A stretch of DNA of 64,000 nt from Cloeon dipterum. Its lineage: Eukaryota > Arthropoda > Insecta > Ephemeroptera > Baetidae. Below, piece after piece: positions 22,298 to 35,580 of the stretch. The notes under the pieces are model-generated. The model did not search any database, was not told where the DNA came from, and worked only from the letters and a program-made list of their open reading frames with translations. Within the stretch, counting starts at the first letter, position 1; each line of letters starts with the position of its first letter. The translations under genes and the position numbers were made by a program. Where the stretch lies: positions 5,146,001-5,210,000 of the forward strand of contig NC_088788.1 in assembly GCF_949628265.1 (NCBI RefSeq). The letters run 5' to 3'.

Positions 22298-23031
22298 TTC
22301 ACCATTTTAAAAGCTGACCACGCCTTTCTAAAATATACATCTCATGAGTTCTTTAGCTAATCCAATTCCTTAGAAATACGTTGATGCATTGGTAATAAAC
22401 ATTTTTCTGGTGTTTTTTCATTTTTTAGTATCAAATAAATCCTCTTTTATTTGGCTGACTAGGAAATTTTTCTCTATAATTCACGTCAGCATTTTTGCGA
22501 TGCGCACATTATTTTTTTCTAACAAGTTAAAAGGTTTATAATTATCAGACCTAAAAAGTTTCGCAATATAAATTGAATAAAAAAACCTCTGAAAGCAACA
22601 TATGATAGAGCATTCACAAAACAAAAATAGCACTCTCATTACATGCGCTGAAAATAAATGTTTGAAAACTAGCTAGCCGTTATTTCGTTGAAATTACTGC
22701 GACACGAATGCAATGCAATATCACAGCTCCCATTCCGTTCCGTGTAGCTTTATATATCGAGGTCGGCGACGAGTTTTTAATTAAGTGTCGCATTCAAACA
22801 CCATGCTACAAAATATTCTATTTCGCTGGCTGCACGTGCAGCGGCGAGTAATTGGCACAAAACGCGTCGTTTCCCTGCCGCACGTTTCGCATTCGCTCCT
22901 TCAAAGAGCAGCGCAAATCGCAATTAAAGCTCGACAAACAGCCGGATATTAAATGACGCAAATAGCTATACGCACGTCAGACTGTTTCAATCGAAAATTT
23001 ATTGAAAAATAAATCTGATCAGATAGTTATA
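22298..23031. other. Rest of family D copy, then GC-rich island
   Basis: 22,298-22,440 is the right part of the interrupted family D copy. A unique GC-rich island at 22,690-22,990 has a TATATA box at 22,751 followed by a 49-codon frame from 22,803 that I do not trust. Confidence 0.45.
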
Positions 23032-23470
23032 AAGTGGAATGACAGCGAATATCACCGCTAAATCCTTTAATACACATACAGATTAGGTCTTATGGATCAT
23101 GTACAGTTAAAAAACAGTAGCGATGTAAATTTTAGAGAAAATAGACCTCAAAATTAGCATTGTTTTAAATGGAGAATTCTCAAAGGAATTTTGCAATCGC
23201 GATTTTCACTGAATTTCCGCATTTCCCCGAAGAGAGGCTCACACTGTCAGATAGATCTCGTTGAGAGCATTCCAAATCATGTGAGAAAACGTGGCCAAGC
23301 GCTTGAAATTTCGGAGAAAACTGGCAAAAACCATCTGATTGGCCAACAGAGGGGGGCGTGGCACACACTTTCCCGCTCTCGCTTCTCGCTTTGTTACACA
23401 AGATGGCCTAATTTCACTGAATTATCATTTTAATTACGTTTTTATCATCAGAAAATTTTGAAATTTTCAC
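23032..23470 (+). mobile_element. Family D-related element (subfamily 2), copy 1
   Basis: Left end AAGTGGAATGACAG preceded by TA. Its interior matches the copy at 41,351 throughout, including CTGTCAGATAGATCTCG and AACAGAGGGGGGCGTG. The right end is not clear. Confidence 0.7.
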
Positions 23471-23539
23471 ACGTGGTAAGCAATGAATATGACTTTGTAA
23501 ATCAATAAATTTTTTTGTGTTTTGTGGAGTCTCTATAAT

Positions 23540-24000
23540 AGCCACAAGGGTCTGAGTTTAACTCTGAAAATCGTGGAAACGATTAATATGAAAAAAATAA
23601 TTCTATCTCGAATATATTAACTTAATTTTGGGTTTTTATGAAACGGTCGAAAGCGACTCGTCAGTTTTTAATTTTTCAAAATAAAAAATAATATATAAAT
23701 AAAACGACCAGCTGATATTTTTAGACGAATTTTAATGCGAAAATAGTAAATTTGAGAAAAAAACTGGAAATTTAATCAGCTTTCTGAATACAATATAAGC
23801 AGTTTTTGATGCTTCTATGAACTGTTGAATTTTAATGAGGCCAAACACATACACCTTTCGAAAATCTGCAATTTTTAAAAAATAAAAAAATTACTTTCAA
23901 GACCCAAAAGTACCATTTTTTTCTTCTCACAATTAAATTGTTGGAAGCATTTAATTTACTTTACTAAAAAAATAGGGTGTAACCAGCCAAATTCGAAAAA
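23540..24000 (+). repeat. Dispersed repeat, family E copy 1
   Basis: Matches 47,690-48,110 in order (for example TTAATCAGCTTTCTGAAT and GAATTTTAATGAGGC). No clear TIRs or ORF. Confidence 0.6.
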
Positions 24001-26528
24001 ATTCCGTTTCAGTTACTATTCTAAATGTCACTTATCTTTTATTTTATTTTTTATTTAACTTTTTTTAAACAAAAATCTCGATTTTTTTATCACGAACTTG
24101 AGCGGCTGGAGGGATGAGCGAACACGCGCCGCATACCTTCAGCTCGAGGCATATTATAATCATCTTTTTTTCGGGGCGTGAGAGGTAGACGTGTGAGTTT
24201 GCGGTGCGAAATTGGGAAATTGGCTGCTCATCCCTGGGCAAACAGACGGGAAAGTTGAGGCGAGGAAACGAAATTATTGAAATTCAGCCACACTTGCGTA
24301 CGCTTGTTCTCGCCGCCCCTTTGACAGCTTTGCGCGGGCTTCCTTTCGCCGCCGCCGCTTTTGTGAACAGATAACAAAAAGGCAATTTTCGTCACGTAAC
24401 GCTTGATTTGCCCACGCGCCACCCGCCACCCGCCATCCGCCACCCGCGTGTGCTTTTTGACAGAGTCATTTTCATTTCCAATGCTTGAATGCCGAAGCTG
24501 GAAAATGAGCTCTCACTCTCTACATATATATCGATTTCGAACACGGAACCTGCGACTCGATATTTTGTCAACCAGGACAAATTTTCCGCGCTCAAAAGGA
24601 AATTATTTAATTATTTAACATAATATAGAGCCAAAATCTCTCAAAACAGCAAGTTGTTATCCATTTTTATGATTTTTTTGCGTAAACTTTGCCAAAATTG
24701 ACCGACAAACAGTTGGGAAAACTCCGAATCTACAATTTTTGCGGGTTTTGCTGGTGTTCTAAGGTCAAAATCTGGGACTTTTGAGTACTTCGTAACTTTG
24801 CTCAGGGTGGTCTTGGAACCAAAATTAAAAAAAACCCGTTTAACTCGACTCAACAAGGCAAACAACTTTTATGTTGGCCTCAAAGTGGTAGGTCAAAGGT
24901 CAAGGCCATACAAATCAATTGTTTGATTTTAAACTCGAATTTGAAAATGGACATATTGAAATTTTTTATTTTTCTCATAGCCATTTTGTAGAGCACAAAA
25001 AGTGAAGCTAAGAACGTTAAAATTTGGAGTGACGTTTTGCCCCATTTTTTTAATAAAAAAAGCTGGAGGCTTCTAGCCTCCCAGATCCATCAATCCATTT
25101 TACAAACCCTAAAATCCAACAAGGTTGTCAGAATATTGCAATTGAAATTAAATGCTGTATACCTTGCTGTTTTTCTTTTCGTATTTTTACATAACTCAGA
25201 AAAACGTTGAGATTTTATATCTAAACTTAAAATATTTATTTTAATTAGGCAGTAAACCAATGCTGATGTTAGTGACAATGCTGTTATAAATAAATTATTT
25301 AAAAAAATTAATCACATTAGAGATACAATTTTGTTAATTTTTAACATAAAATTAGGTCAAAAGTTCAAAGATTTTAATTAAAAGGAAAAATATCCAATTT
25401 ACAACTTTTTCAGGCTTCCTTTACAGGTGCGCACTTAATTAGTCTGACAGAAAAGGTAACTTAAAACACAATTTAATTAACGTGATGGTAATTAAAGTAC
25501 ACTTTCGAAAGATCTTGGAAAGGACGAGAAGACAAGCAGAATTTGCTAGTTTGAAATTAAAATTATAAGAAACTTTGAAATTTTGGATTGGTTTTGGATG
25601 TTTATCTAATTTATCTAAAAATTACATTCAGGCTAGGATAGTTTAAATTTAGCTCAATTTAGTTAAGTAAACTACGCTGGAAATAATGAATTACACAAAA
25701 AAGGAAGCCGACAATTACCAATTATGCCCTTATTTCCTCCTTCTTTGAAAGACCACAAGCACAAACGCAATATAATTAATTTCCCTTGCTTGAAAAAAAG
25801 AGAATATACCTTTGAAAATTACACTTTGCTCAATTATCCGGCAGCAAAAGGGCCTATTAGAAAGAGCAAGAAGTGCATCAACGCCGCCCGGAGCTGCGCA
25901 TGTTGATGAACCAAAAAAACCAAATTAATGTTTACCTCGGCGGAATATGATCGTGTGTTTTTTGCCCACGAGAAAGGGAAGGGGATAAAAAGCTGCAAAA
26001 ACCGCGGAGCAGAATAAATGCGAAAATGCCGGCGGTTGCTTTGCAAACACAGCACAATAGGAATTTTTGCTCTCGCTCTTGTGGCGTTCCGTTCCGCCCC
26101 GTGGCTCGGAATAAACGAATTGCATAGTTGTTGTATGTGTTTGTGTGTACGCACTTGGCCCCGGCCTCCATTGTTTTTTTAATGCAAAACGCACCAGTGG
26201 AATTTTCCCCCTGCGCAGCCTGTTTGTCTTGATTAATCATAATTAAGACTAATCCGCCCGCCAACACGCGTAGGAGCAGGCAGCCGCGCCAATTCATTTT
26301 CAACGCCCTCAAGGTTTTATAATATATTATATGATCTCATTAATCGAAGCAAATTTACTACACGATTATATAGCAAACAAAAAATTAGAATTATTTCTCT
26401 TTTTAGAACTCTGACGCTTGGTTTTATAGATTTTGCAAAGAAAACATTAGCAAGCATTAAAAAATCGGGAAGATAAAAAATGGCAATTGTTTAAAAAGTT
26501 TTAAAAAGTCAAAACAAGACCCGTATGA
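24001..26528. other. Intergenic DNA with two GC-rich islands
   Basis: Islands lie at 24,090-24,560 and 25,930-26,310. The first holds a short CCACCCG-type minisatellite at 24,419-24,448. AT-rich in between. No supported exon. Confidence 0.45.
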
Positions 26529-26536
26529 CCTTTGAC

Positions 26537-26600
26537 CAGCGGGGGCCAGATGTGCGATATAATTGGCTTCCACTGCGCATGTCCAAGATGGCGTCTGAAT
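26537..26600 (-). mobile_element. Family A MITE fragment
   Basis: Only the first 64 bp of a reverse-oriented copy (CAGCGGGGGCCAGATG... to GGCGTCTGAAT). It is preceded by CCTTTGAC, the same 8-mer that flanks the full copy at 27,084. Confidence 0.75.
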
Positions 26601-27083
26601 TTGCTCAATGTATTGCCATTTTGTTAATATTTCTTACTTGAAAACACAGTATTTATATTTAAGTGATTTCAATTTTCACATTTCGGCTGTACATGGAGAA
26701 AAGACCTTCTGTAATGTGACGTATTTATTTAGTAACAATATTTCTATTAATCCCAATGTTGAGCTCTATTGATATTTTAAAAACTTAAATCTATTGAATG
26801 ACTTAATAAGTCTTAAAATATTTATGATTACTATTATTAAAAAAATAGATAATAAATATTATAAAAAATTAAATCTATTATTTTTGTCAATTTGTGTCCT
26901 GTATTTTTGTATGAATCGTATATCACGACTACAAAATATTTTGGGAAAAATTAAAGCTTAGGCTAACTGCATAAGAAGTGGGGTAACAATCACTAAACTC
27001 AAGGAGTCAAAAGTTGCTTTGAATCAGAATTAGGTAGAAATTAAGAAAAAATGTCCAAAAAATGATCCGTAATGACCTTTGAC

Positions 27084-27347
27084 CATCTGGGGCCAGACGT
27101 GCGATAAAATTGGTTCGCACTGCGCAGATCCAAGATGGCGTCTGAATGTGGGAAACAAAAAGCCGTACGAGTGTCAAGAGTTTGTTTTTACGATCCAAAA
27201 GACACAATTAGTTAAGAGTAATGCAAATTATAAGTCACAATATTGACGAAAACTTGGTTCTTTGCGCGCATTTTCACTTGGCCGTTATTTCGCGCCATAC
27301 TCCACCGGACGCCACATCTGCGCTTCGCACGAATCTGTCCCCCGCTG
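27084..27347 (-). mobile_element. hAT-type MITE, family A, full copy
   Basis: 264 bp, reverse orientation, ends GGGGCCAGA and TCCCCCGCTG. Perfect 8-bp duplication CCTTTGAC at 27076-27083 and 27348-27355. Confidence 0.88.
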
Positions 27348-27355
27348 CCTTTGAC

Positions 27356-28685
27356 CTTCATTGATGTCCTTAAATTTGGTCTCAGTCTACGGGCTTTGCA
27401 AAAGGAATCCAAAGAACGCCTTATTTTTTAAATTAGACCAAGAGGAAATGAAATATTGCAATTTTCAAAATTTCAAATAATCTTGCAAAATGCGAAAGTA
27501 AATATTTTGACTTTTTTATAGCAATTTGTTGCTCTAATCAATTCTTTAAATCATCAGCAGTTTAAACTCCTCTTTAATTCAGATGTTTTTTTAGTTGTTG
27601 TAACTGGTTAAAAAATTAATCGATGGACCTAATTTCCAAAGCGGAAAATTGCCTACAAAAACGCTTTTGTTTTTGTTTGCGTTTAGCACCTGTGCCCCTC
27701 GGTACAATGTCCGTATAGTAATCCCACAAAAATGGAAATTCTGTGCGTGTTTTTTGCGAGTTAGATGCCGGCCCATTAATTACGAGAAGTGCCGTTGCAT
27801 CACCTGATGCGAGAGGAGCGCGCGGCGATAAAACCTATTCCGTTCCGCGATGTAAAATCCGCTCTGCTGTATTTTTCTTTAATGCATTTCGTGCAAAAGT
27901 TGCAGCGCTGCTCGTAAAATGCTGTTTCATGGTTTTAGAAAATTGTGTCTTGTTCAGCCTTGAGTAGGGATAATTAGCTTCTGCTCTCCGATTAGTACTT
28001 ATCTGATTATTACCCCATGTTGTTTCAGTTTTTCCACTAAAACCTGCGCATCGCTTGTATCGTCATCTTGATCTGGACGTAAAAGTGACACAGGTTAAAC
28101 GCGTTTAACCTAATTAAGTCGTCCGTTAATTTAAAATAGGGCTTTTTATGGTTCTGCTCCAGTTTCTGGCTCAATCGTAGAATTAAAAAAGGGTAGAATT
28201 GCTGCTGGAGTAAAGAGTTGAAGATATTAAACTCGTTTTAAACGTGGAGGTCCTCGTCCTGGACAGCTCTTTCGGTCCGTCAGTACTGAAACTGAAAATT
28301 TAAATCTTCCAGATAATTTTGTCTTGGAAAACGATAAACCGCTGCACAAAATTGTTAATCTCTGAAGGAAAACACACAACCTTCTTTTAAAAATTCAATA
28401 TAAGTTATTTTTTATTATTAATTTTTATATCTTCCCGAAGTAACAAAAATAGTAGCAACTCAATTCTTAGTTAGTTTAATTTATTCTTAGTTTTCAACTA
28501 TGAGCTATGAGAAGTAACCTAATTAGTGGAGATTTATTAGATTAGAATTTTCTGAAAAGTACAAGAATCGCTAGGATAATGATCTTAAATCTAACAAAAA
28601 GTTGATTTTATGCGTGACTTTTTTACTTTGTCGGAACTTTACAAAATTTTGAATTGTTGTTTGGCATTTAATCATTATCATTAAT
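27356..28685. other. Intergenic DNA
   Basis: A GC-richer unique patch lies at 27,740-27,910. Otherwise AT-rich with nothing supported. Confidence 0.45.
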
Positions 28686-28693
28686 TTTTGCGA

Positions 28694-28946
28694 TGCGCAG
28701 ATATGGCGTCCGGTGAAGTATGGCGCGAAATAACGGTCACGTGAAAATGCGCGAAGAGAACCCAGTTTTGGTCAATATTGTGACATAATTTGCATTACTC
28801 TTAACTAATTGTGTTTTTTGGATCGTAAAAACACACTCTTGACACTCGTACGGCAATCCAAAGAGAGCTTTTTGTTTCCCACATTCAGACGCCATCTTGG
28901 ATCTGCGCAGTGGGAACCAATTTTATCGCACATCTGGCCCCCGCTG
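28694..28946 (+). mobile_element. hAT-type MITE, family A, left end trimmed
   Basis: Starts inside the left arm (TGCGCAGATATGGCG). The right end CATCTGGCCCCCGCTG is intact. TTTTGCGA (28686-28693) and TTTTGCAA (28947-28954) look like the target duplication. Confidence 0.75.
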
Positions 28947-28967
28947 TTTTGCAATAAGTTGTTTTAA

Positions 28968-29540
28968 TGAGGATTGATGCAGCGAAAACCCGGAAAATCC
29001 TTGTTGCAAATGCATAAAATTGTTTCTATAGAGGAAAAATTGAGCGCACAATTTTTTGAGAAATTTGATTAAAAAGTTTGCATGTTTTTCAAATGGAGAA
29101 AATTATATCTAATTAAAATTTGATTTTGTTTCACAACAAAAAACTTCCACAAATAGTGTTCTACACCATTGGATAAATATTGACGAGAGAAATCGAAATC
29201 TGACAAGAAAATGTGGGCAAGCGCTAAAAGTTTGGAAACAATTGGCAATATTTGAGTTTGAATGGAAGAAAAACTTCTTGGTAGCGTTGAAATGATTGCG
29301 CATAGATCAACAACCAAACGCAAATTTTCTTGTTGTTGCAAGATAAAGGAAACAATATATCAATTATTCGACAGTAAAAATGTGGGTGTTTGTTGAGCGG
29401 CAAATTAAACGAGACCGAGACGAAAAGGTCATCTTTTGATTGTTTCACATTGTAGAGTTTAAATTATTAACACCACAAACTTCTTACTGTTACCGACAAT
29501 TCTAATAATTTTAATTGTTGCTCTGTATCAATCCTCATTG
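28968..29540 (-). mobile_element. Family D element, reverse copy
   Basis: Begins with a GAGGATTGATGC-type end just after TTAA and ends TGTATCAATCCTCATTG. It is longer than usual and diverged; core region near 29,180-29,210. Confidence 0.6.
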
Positions 29541-29707
29541 TCAGTAAAAAAAATCGCATACAACATTGTTTAATTATTGTTTATGATCAACTGAATTAGT
29601 GCTGCAAATTCAAAATTACGGTCTTTGTTTCGAGAAGAATAATCTAGACAGCATTTTATGTTCTCAAATTTATTTTTTATTTACTTAAAGAAATGTTTTG
29701 ATGTTTA

Positions 29708-30120
29708 CGAGGATTCATAATGTAAAATCCTTGTTTCCAACGCATGAACTCATCCCTTAGGATTCAGTTGAAGCAAAAATTTACCTAGGTAACACTGTAA
29801 ATTTTTTGGAAAAGTGTCTGTAAAATTAGCATGCTTTTCAACTGTCTCCTTACTTTAAATCCTATTTTATTTCCCAACTAAGAGTTTCCCTAAAAGGTTT
29901 CATAAGCTGTCGGACAGATCTCGACGAGAGGAATCGAAATCTGCCAAGTAAATGTGGTCAAGCGCTGGAAATGTTGGAGAAAATTTGAAAAGTTTGAATT
30001 TTTCCTGAAGCAAGATCCATTTTTAATTATATTCCAAATTGTAGAACAAATTGTTTATCGATCAACTGCATACTAATTGAATCCAATAATTTTCAATTGT
30101 TGCCCTGTATCGGTCCACGT
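29708..30120 (-). mobile_element. Family D element, reverse copy
   Basis: Starts GAGGATTCATAATG, core CAGATCTCGACGAGAGG at about 29,914, ends CTGTATCGGTCCACGT followed by TAA. Confidence 0.75.
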
Positions 30121-31400
30121 TAACAATGCTGGATTTTTCTCATTAGAAATTTAATCGAAAGCAGGCAATTATTTACGCGATCTCATGTTTGTAAAACGGT
30201 TTGGGCCTCCCGGCCGTTCTATCAGACCGGGAGGCTGGCGCAGTAACTGGATCGGATGTTGTTGTTGCATTAAAGCAAGCTCCATTAGAGGCCATACAAC
30301 ATCGTATCTAACATTGTTAGCTCACTTGTATTGTTCAAAGGCAAAATAATTATTTCGCATGCACACACAATTAAGCGTATATAACCTACATATATAATAA
30401 GTGTGTGTGTAACTTTGCGGGGACAAAACCTTGGCCGGCAGTTGCTCGCTAATTTCATTGTACCACGCGCGCGGCAAATCAGTCGAAATAAGCCGCTTAT
30501 TCCCCGCTTTGGGGACAATTTACTCGCTCATGACGTCATCCAAAGTCAGTTAGGCGGCCAGTTTCCTGTTTTGTGATGAACTATTGATTTTAATATAATA
30601 AATTCAGTACCAAAAAAGGAGATAATCGAATATATTTTTGGCTTTTTAGGGCTGGGACTTTTGGACGGTTAATTAATTTTTTTAGCTTTTTAAAAGAGCA
30701 CGAATCATGGATTTTTTGGAATATTAACTACACTAAAAATCGTCTAATTCAGCCAAGAGTCAAAGAAAAGTGCTGATTTATGGTTTAAGGTCAGAATTTT
30801 TTTTAAAATCACTTTTTTTGTGAAATTTGTCACCCACGTGCAGTTATTTTTGTTAATCGATTTTCCCGTTTGTTTTTTGCATGCGTTTTGTTGATATTTT
30901 TCTTTGGGGTAGATATTAAATGTTGCTTTTCGTAAACATCATTGTTGAAATAATTAATTAATTAATAAATTAAAAAAGTCATGCAATTGCGCATTTTTAT
31001 TTAAATTGCTAGCTCTTTTTGACCTTAATTTAATTTTAACTGGTAAAATATTTACTATTTGGGGAAGCAGATCGGGTAAGAAAAATTTTATGTTATTAAT
31101 TTTTTAATATAAATGTGATAAATGTTTAAAATCCATTTAATTTCAAAACAATTGTATATCATTGGTAATTAATATCCTCATAAAAGCTGATTGCGAGTAG
31201 GAGATGCTCTTATTTAATGTGAGTATTTGAATAAGCCATTTATCTTCAGTTTTAATAAAAAAAATTGGTTAAAAAATATATTTTAATATGTTTAAAGATT
31301 AAAAATTAATAAGAACAAATTTTTCTACTCAAAAATCCGTAAAAAATCAACTATAAAAACTGTTATCCTAGAGCCAATACATAAATTTTGATGAAATACG
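30121..31400. other. Intergenic DNA with GC-rich island and short hairpin
   Basis: The island at 30,180-30,540 includes a GC hairpin (arms 30205-30213 and 30227-30235, GCCTCCCGG). 30,580-31,400 is AT-rich with nothing seen. Confidence 0.45.
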
Positions 31401-31429
31401 AAGAAAATATTGCAAAATATTATATCGAG

Positions 31430-31728
31430 CGGGGGAGAAATTTTTTTGCTGCTCATGTTGCTGACAAAAAAGGTAGCTCGGAAATTCTTCCCTTATGCAA
31501 CAGAGGGAGGGACGGGGTCGAGTATAATGTATACGTGTTTTAGGGAGTGCGAGGCTCGCGCAGGCAGACCAGCAGACGGGCATGCGTTCCGACGGGGTGC
31601 ATTCATCCCTCACGCTATAGCAACTCACCCTCCGCGTGCACGAACGAGTCAGTCTCTGCGCCGCTGCCACCCGAAACACAGCTCTCTCGGTCAACGCCAA
31701 CCCCAAATCTTCACTCAGTCAGAACAGG
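31430..31728 (+). promoter_or_regulatory. GC-rich island with promoter-like features and a splice donor
   Basis: Contains TATAAT at 31523-31528 and a TCAGTC initiator-like site at 31,649. It ends in a strong donor AACAG/GTAAGA at 31,728/31,729. It could be a non-coding first exon of a gene running right. No start codon context or downstream partner could be proven. Confidence 0.3.
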
Positions 31729-31918
31729 TAAGACAGATTTATTTTGGGTTTTTAGTGGGTTTTTGCAGTCACTTGCACAAAATATCCACATAATAGAGGA
31801 CATCAAATAAATCTTTTAAGCATATAGGAATTTTTATTTTTAAATTTAAATAATTTTTTTTTTAAATATTTAGGATCGGATTTTGATTTGCAGAAATAAT
31901 TAAGGGTTTGTTGGCATA

Positions 31919-32062
31919 CCTATATTCTGTCAAACAATGAAAACCACAACACAACAATCACACCACATCGTTTGACAAGCAAATAATAAACGGATTCAAT
32001 TCAAAATGTGGCTGTTGCGTATTTGTGTGTTGTGGTTGTTATTGTTTGACAGAATGGAGAGG
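31919..32062. mobile_element. Short inverted-repeat element
   Basis: About 144 bp. The left arm with ATTCTGTCAAACAAT and right arm ATTGTTTGACAGAAT pair, and the pairing continues through an AC-rich stretch (ACCACAACACA). TA lies on both sides. No ORF. Confidence 0.65.
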
Positions 32063-35000
32063 TATATCCATCCCTACAGGTTAATCGATGGAAACAGTTT
32101 GTATTCTATTTAAAAGCTGTACATATTTGATGAATCAGTACATTCCATTTCTCAATTTATTGCCCAATTTCTCCACTCATTTTTTCTGAAATGTTTTACG
32201 TGAATTTTAGCAAATTTATTTGGTATATATTAGAGTGTTTATTGCAGTTTACAATCATTTAAGTCGTGAGTAAAACAGTTATAAAATTAAATTGACATGT
32301 ATTTAAAAACAAAAATGCAGCAAAGTACATCCACAAAACTTTTAATATCGCTATACTGGCGCTGAATTCGTTTCTAAATTGAGATTGTGTGGAAAATTTT
32401 GAAAATTTAAAGTTAAATATGGTTACAGACTGTCTGAAATTTCATCTGTGTTAAAAAGTTTCACCGTTCTTATTAATTTAAGGCTACCAATCTTTAAAAA
32501 AACTTGATTTTTTGACTAGTTTCCAGATTGTTTGGTAATTTATTACGTAATTTCCATAATTAGTAATAATTAAAAGAATCTCTTTTTTAAGAAGATCATT
32601 TATTTTTATCAGTGGCTTTCTTTGATTTCGATCTTTAAAAATGTATTTTTAAAACTAAATTGAAGTGAATTGAACGATTTCATAGAGCGAGTAGAATTTG
32701 GCAAATTTTACAATTTAATTAGTAGTTTTCGTCCAAAATTGTTGTTCTACGAAAAAGAACATTATTTGTGGTAATTTTTTATGTTCTTTGGAAAAAAACT
32801 ACGCGTTTAATGCAATTTTTCTTTACTTCCAAATTTCTTAAACCGATTTCAGGACAAACGTTTCATGGAAATTTGTGAAAATTTTCATTTAGGGTCCTAA
32901 AATTGAAAAAAACTGACAGCCTTTGGGGGAAAATCTATATTTTAAACTTAAATACATATTAAATATTCTTCTTCATTTTGACGATTTGTTGTTATTTATG
33001 ATAAAAATTGGTTTTAATTCGGTTTCTATTTAACAAATTTGAAACTCCTTTTGTGTTTAAAGCAGTCAAATGAGGACGCCACCGATTATTTACGATTTAA
33101 GCAATTTCCTCTGCGTTTTCAGTTGCACTCCTGGCACTGGTTCTTCTTTTGATTGAAGCATTTAAAAAAATTATTTGTCACAGACTTGAATCTGAAATCA
33201 TTAAAAATTAAAATTGAAATTAACTGATAATGGTGGCTTAGAAAACTAAGGAGATTTAGCCAATGAAGAAAAGATGTCAATTAAAAATCAGAATTTGGCA
33301 TCTAGAGAAAAAATTGTTCCAAATTAAAAACTGTCCATATCGGCAAAAGTCTAAAAAGTATCAATAATTATCTTTTTGTTGAGTTAATAGGAAACATATA
33401 CGTTTTCCACATGAAAACAACTCTGTACAATTTGATCAAACGCAATATTCGGTCCTTTCAGCCAACAACACACAGAGGAAAATTTCAATTAAAAATCAAA
33501 ATTCATGTCACGCGGGTGCCAGTTTTAATATGTATTTTTTCAGTCGTAAAACCTTTCAAAATGGGAAATATGCAAAATTGCAAACACAATATCCGGAGTT
33601 TCTGAGAAAGATATAGTGGTCGTTGTGTTGGTTCCCGCGTTGACAGCTCAGAGCACGGAGCAGCATTTTAATTGAGTAATTACACACATTTGCATGTGTT
33701 TCGGGCCAGCGCGGTTTTACGGTTGCCGCCGCCGCCACCGCCGCGTCGCTCAAAACGGGCGTTGACCAGCCAAACGAACAACGAACCTCGACTCTGCGGC
33801 TCTGCGTCGATGCAAAACGTTGTTTCAATCTCTGCGCGACGAGTTTCGCTTTGGCTTTTTTTCTGTTTGACTTTTAAAAGGCAGAAAAACTTCTGTAATA
33901 AATACCATTTCTGCGGCTGTGTGTATTTTTCAGCAACTTTTCCTTCAAAAATATATGCCGCAAACACAAAACTTGCGTGTGTTTTAGCTCGAACATTTTC
34001 CTAGTCAACTTGTGAAACAACCTCGAGATCGAAGATTTTCTGAAAATTACGTGGACATGTTTCGCGACTGGTTTCTATTCATTTTGTTGAGAGTTAGCCA
34101 ACGACCGTTATATAATCTTCAGATATATTTTTTAATTTCAACCAAGTTCCGATTCAAAGCAACTTTGAACTCTGCGTTTAGTGATTTTTACCCTATTTTC
34201 TATGCAGTTAGTTTAAGTTATAGGCAAAATGTAAGTATTTTTAATATTTACATTTTCTATAATCTATTCAAGTTTTTATAAACATTCCGTAAAAAATACA
34301 ATATAAAAATTAATTAATAAAATTATCTTTTTTATTTTATGTGTTATATTTTTTATTTAAAATTGTAAATTTATATAATAAATATTTTTAAAGTTATTTT
34401 TGTTCTTTAAAAGATTTAAATTTTTAAATATATATACAGCTCATGCACATCAACATTGAACATTAAAAATATTTGATACAAAATACCTAATAAGTGTTCC
34501 CAAAAGTGGCCAATATATATGTAATTTTATCACAAATAAATCACTGCTTTTCCAAGTAAGAAATAATATCAAAACGGCAATTCTTTGAGCAAAATAAGCT
34601 AAGGAGAGGAGGCTCTTTAGTAAATTATTATAAGAAGAATTATCTTGCATGTTCTCTTAACCGTATAAAGCTTTACATGCCTCAGATCAGCAGTAATTAG
34701 CTTCAAATTTAAAATTCATGCCACAGACTTAGCTGCAGAGAATTCTGAACCAATAGAATGTAGCCTCGAAGTCGCCCGACTGCACTCACTCATTAAAAGA
34801 AAAATTGAGTAACGAAGTCTTGTTAACGGTATTCTTCCGATTATTTATTCCCATCATGCAAAAATTAACAAGTCAAATATTCTCTATTCGAGACGCAATA
34901 CCTTGGAGTGAACATCAATAATAATTGAATAAAAAAATTGCAGACGTTCCACTGTCGGTAATTGCCAATTATGCAATTCCGATATTTTGTCTAGACAAAC

Positions 35001-35144
35001 AATTTATTTTAATTAATGAAATTGTGAAATTGTTTTACGATTTAAATCAATTCTGCATTTTTATGTATAATTTCATTCCTGCCGTCTCTCTGTGTCTACC
35101 ACATCAGTGCTAATTATTCCTCGTTTCTCGTAGGATCTCATTTA
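32063..35144. other. AT-rich intergenic DNA with one GC-rich island
   Basis: The island at 33,600-34,000 includes a CCGCCG-rich patch near 33,730. The remainder is AT-rich; no supported gene. Confidence 0.45.
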
Positions 35145-35580
35145 AAGAGGAATAATACTGCAAAAGCCTGGAAAAAGCTTGTTGCCAATGCATAAACTCG
35201 TCCCTTAGGAATCAGTTAAAGCTTAAATTGACCTAAGGAGCAGTGTAATTTTTTTAGAAAATTGGCTGGAAAGTTAGCGTGCTTTTCAAATGGTAATGTC
35301 TGTCTCCTTACTTGAAATCCGATTTAATTTCAAAACCCAGAGTTTCCGCAAAAGGTGGCATACACCGTTGGACAGATCTCGACGAAAGGAATCGAAATAT
35401 GCCAAGAAAATATGTTCAAGCACTGTCAATTTGGGAGAAAACTGGCATAATTTGAATTTTTGTTGTTGGAAGTTCCTTTTTTACTATTGCAAATTGTTGA
35501 ACAAATTGTTTATCGATCAATTGTTTATGGCATCCAACAATTCAAGTAATTTTCAATTGTTGCCCAGTATCATTCCACTT
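35145..35580 (-). mobile_element. Family D element, complete reverse copy
   Basis: Ends AAGAGGAATAATACTG and CAGTATCATTCCACTT, with TTAA spanning both edges. About 436 bp and similar in order throughout to the copy at 3,664. Confidence 0.85.

Noticed and set aside
22803..22952. 49-codon frame 50 bp after a TATATA box
   Set aside because: GC-rich island with biased codons and no signal, domain or poly(A) support.
27990..28380. Hand search for tRNA and CRISPR features across the window
   Set aside because: No cloverleaf with both A and B boxes and no regularly spaced short repeat array was found. The only direct repeats are the transposons and microsatellites listed.
31410..31793. 127-codon plus-strand frame
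   Set aside because: It runs through the TATA-like box, a GTAAGA donor and intron-like T-rich DNA. Better explained as promoter or UTR.
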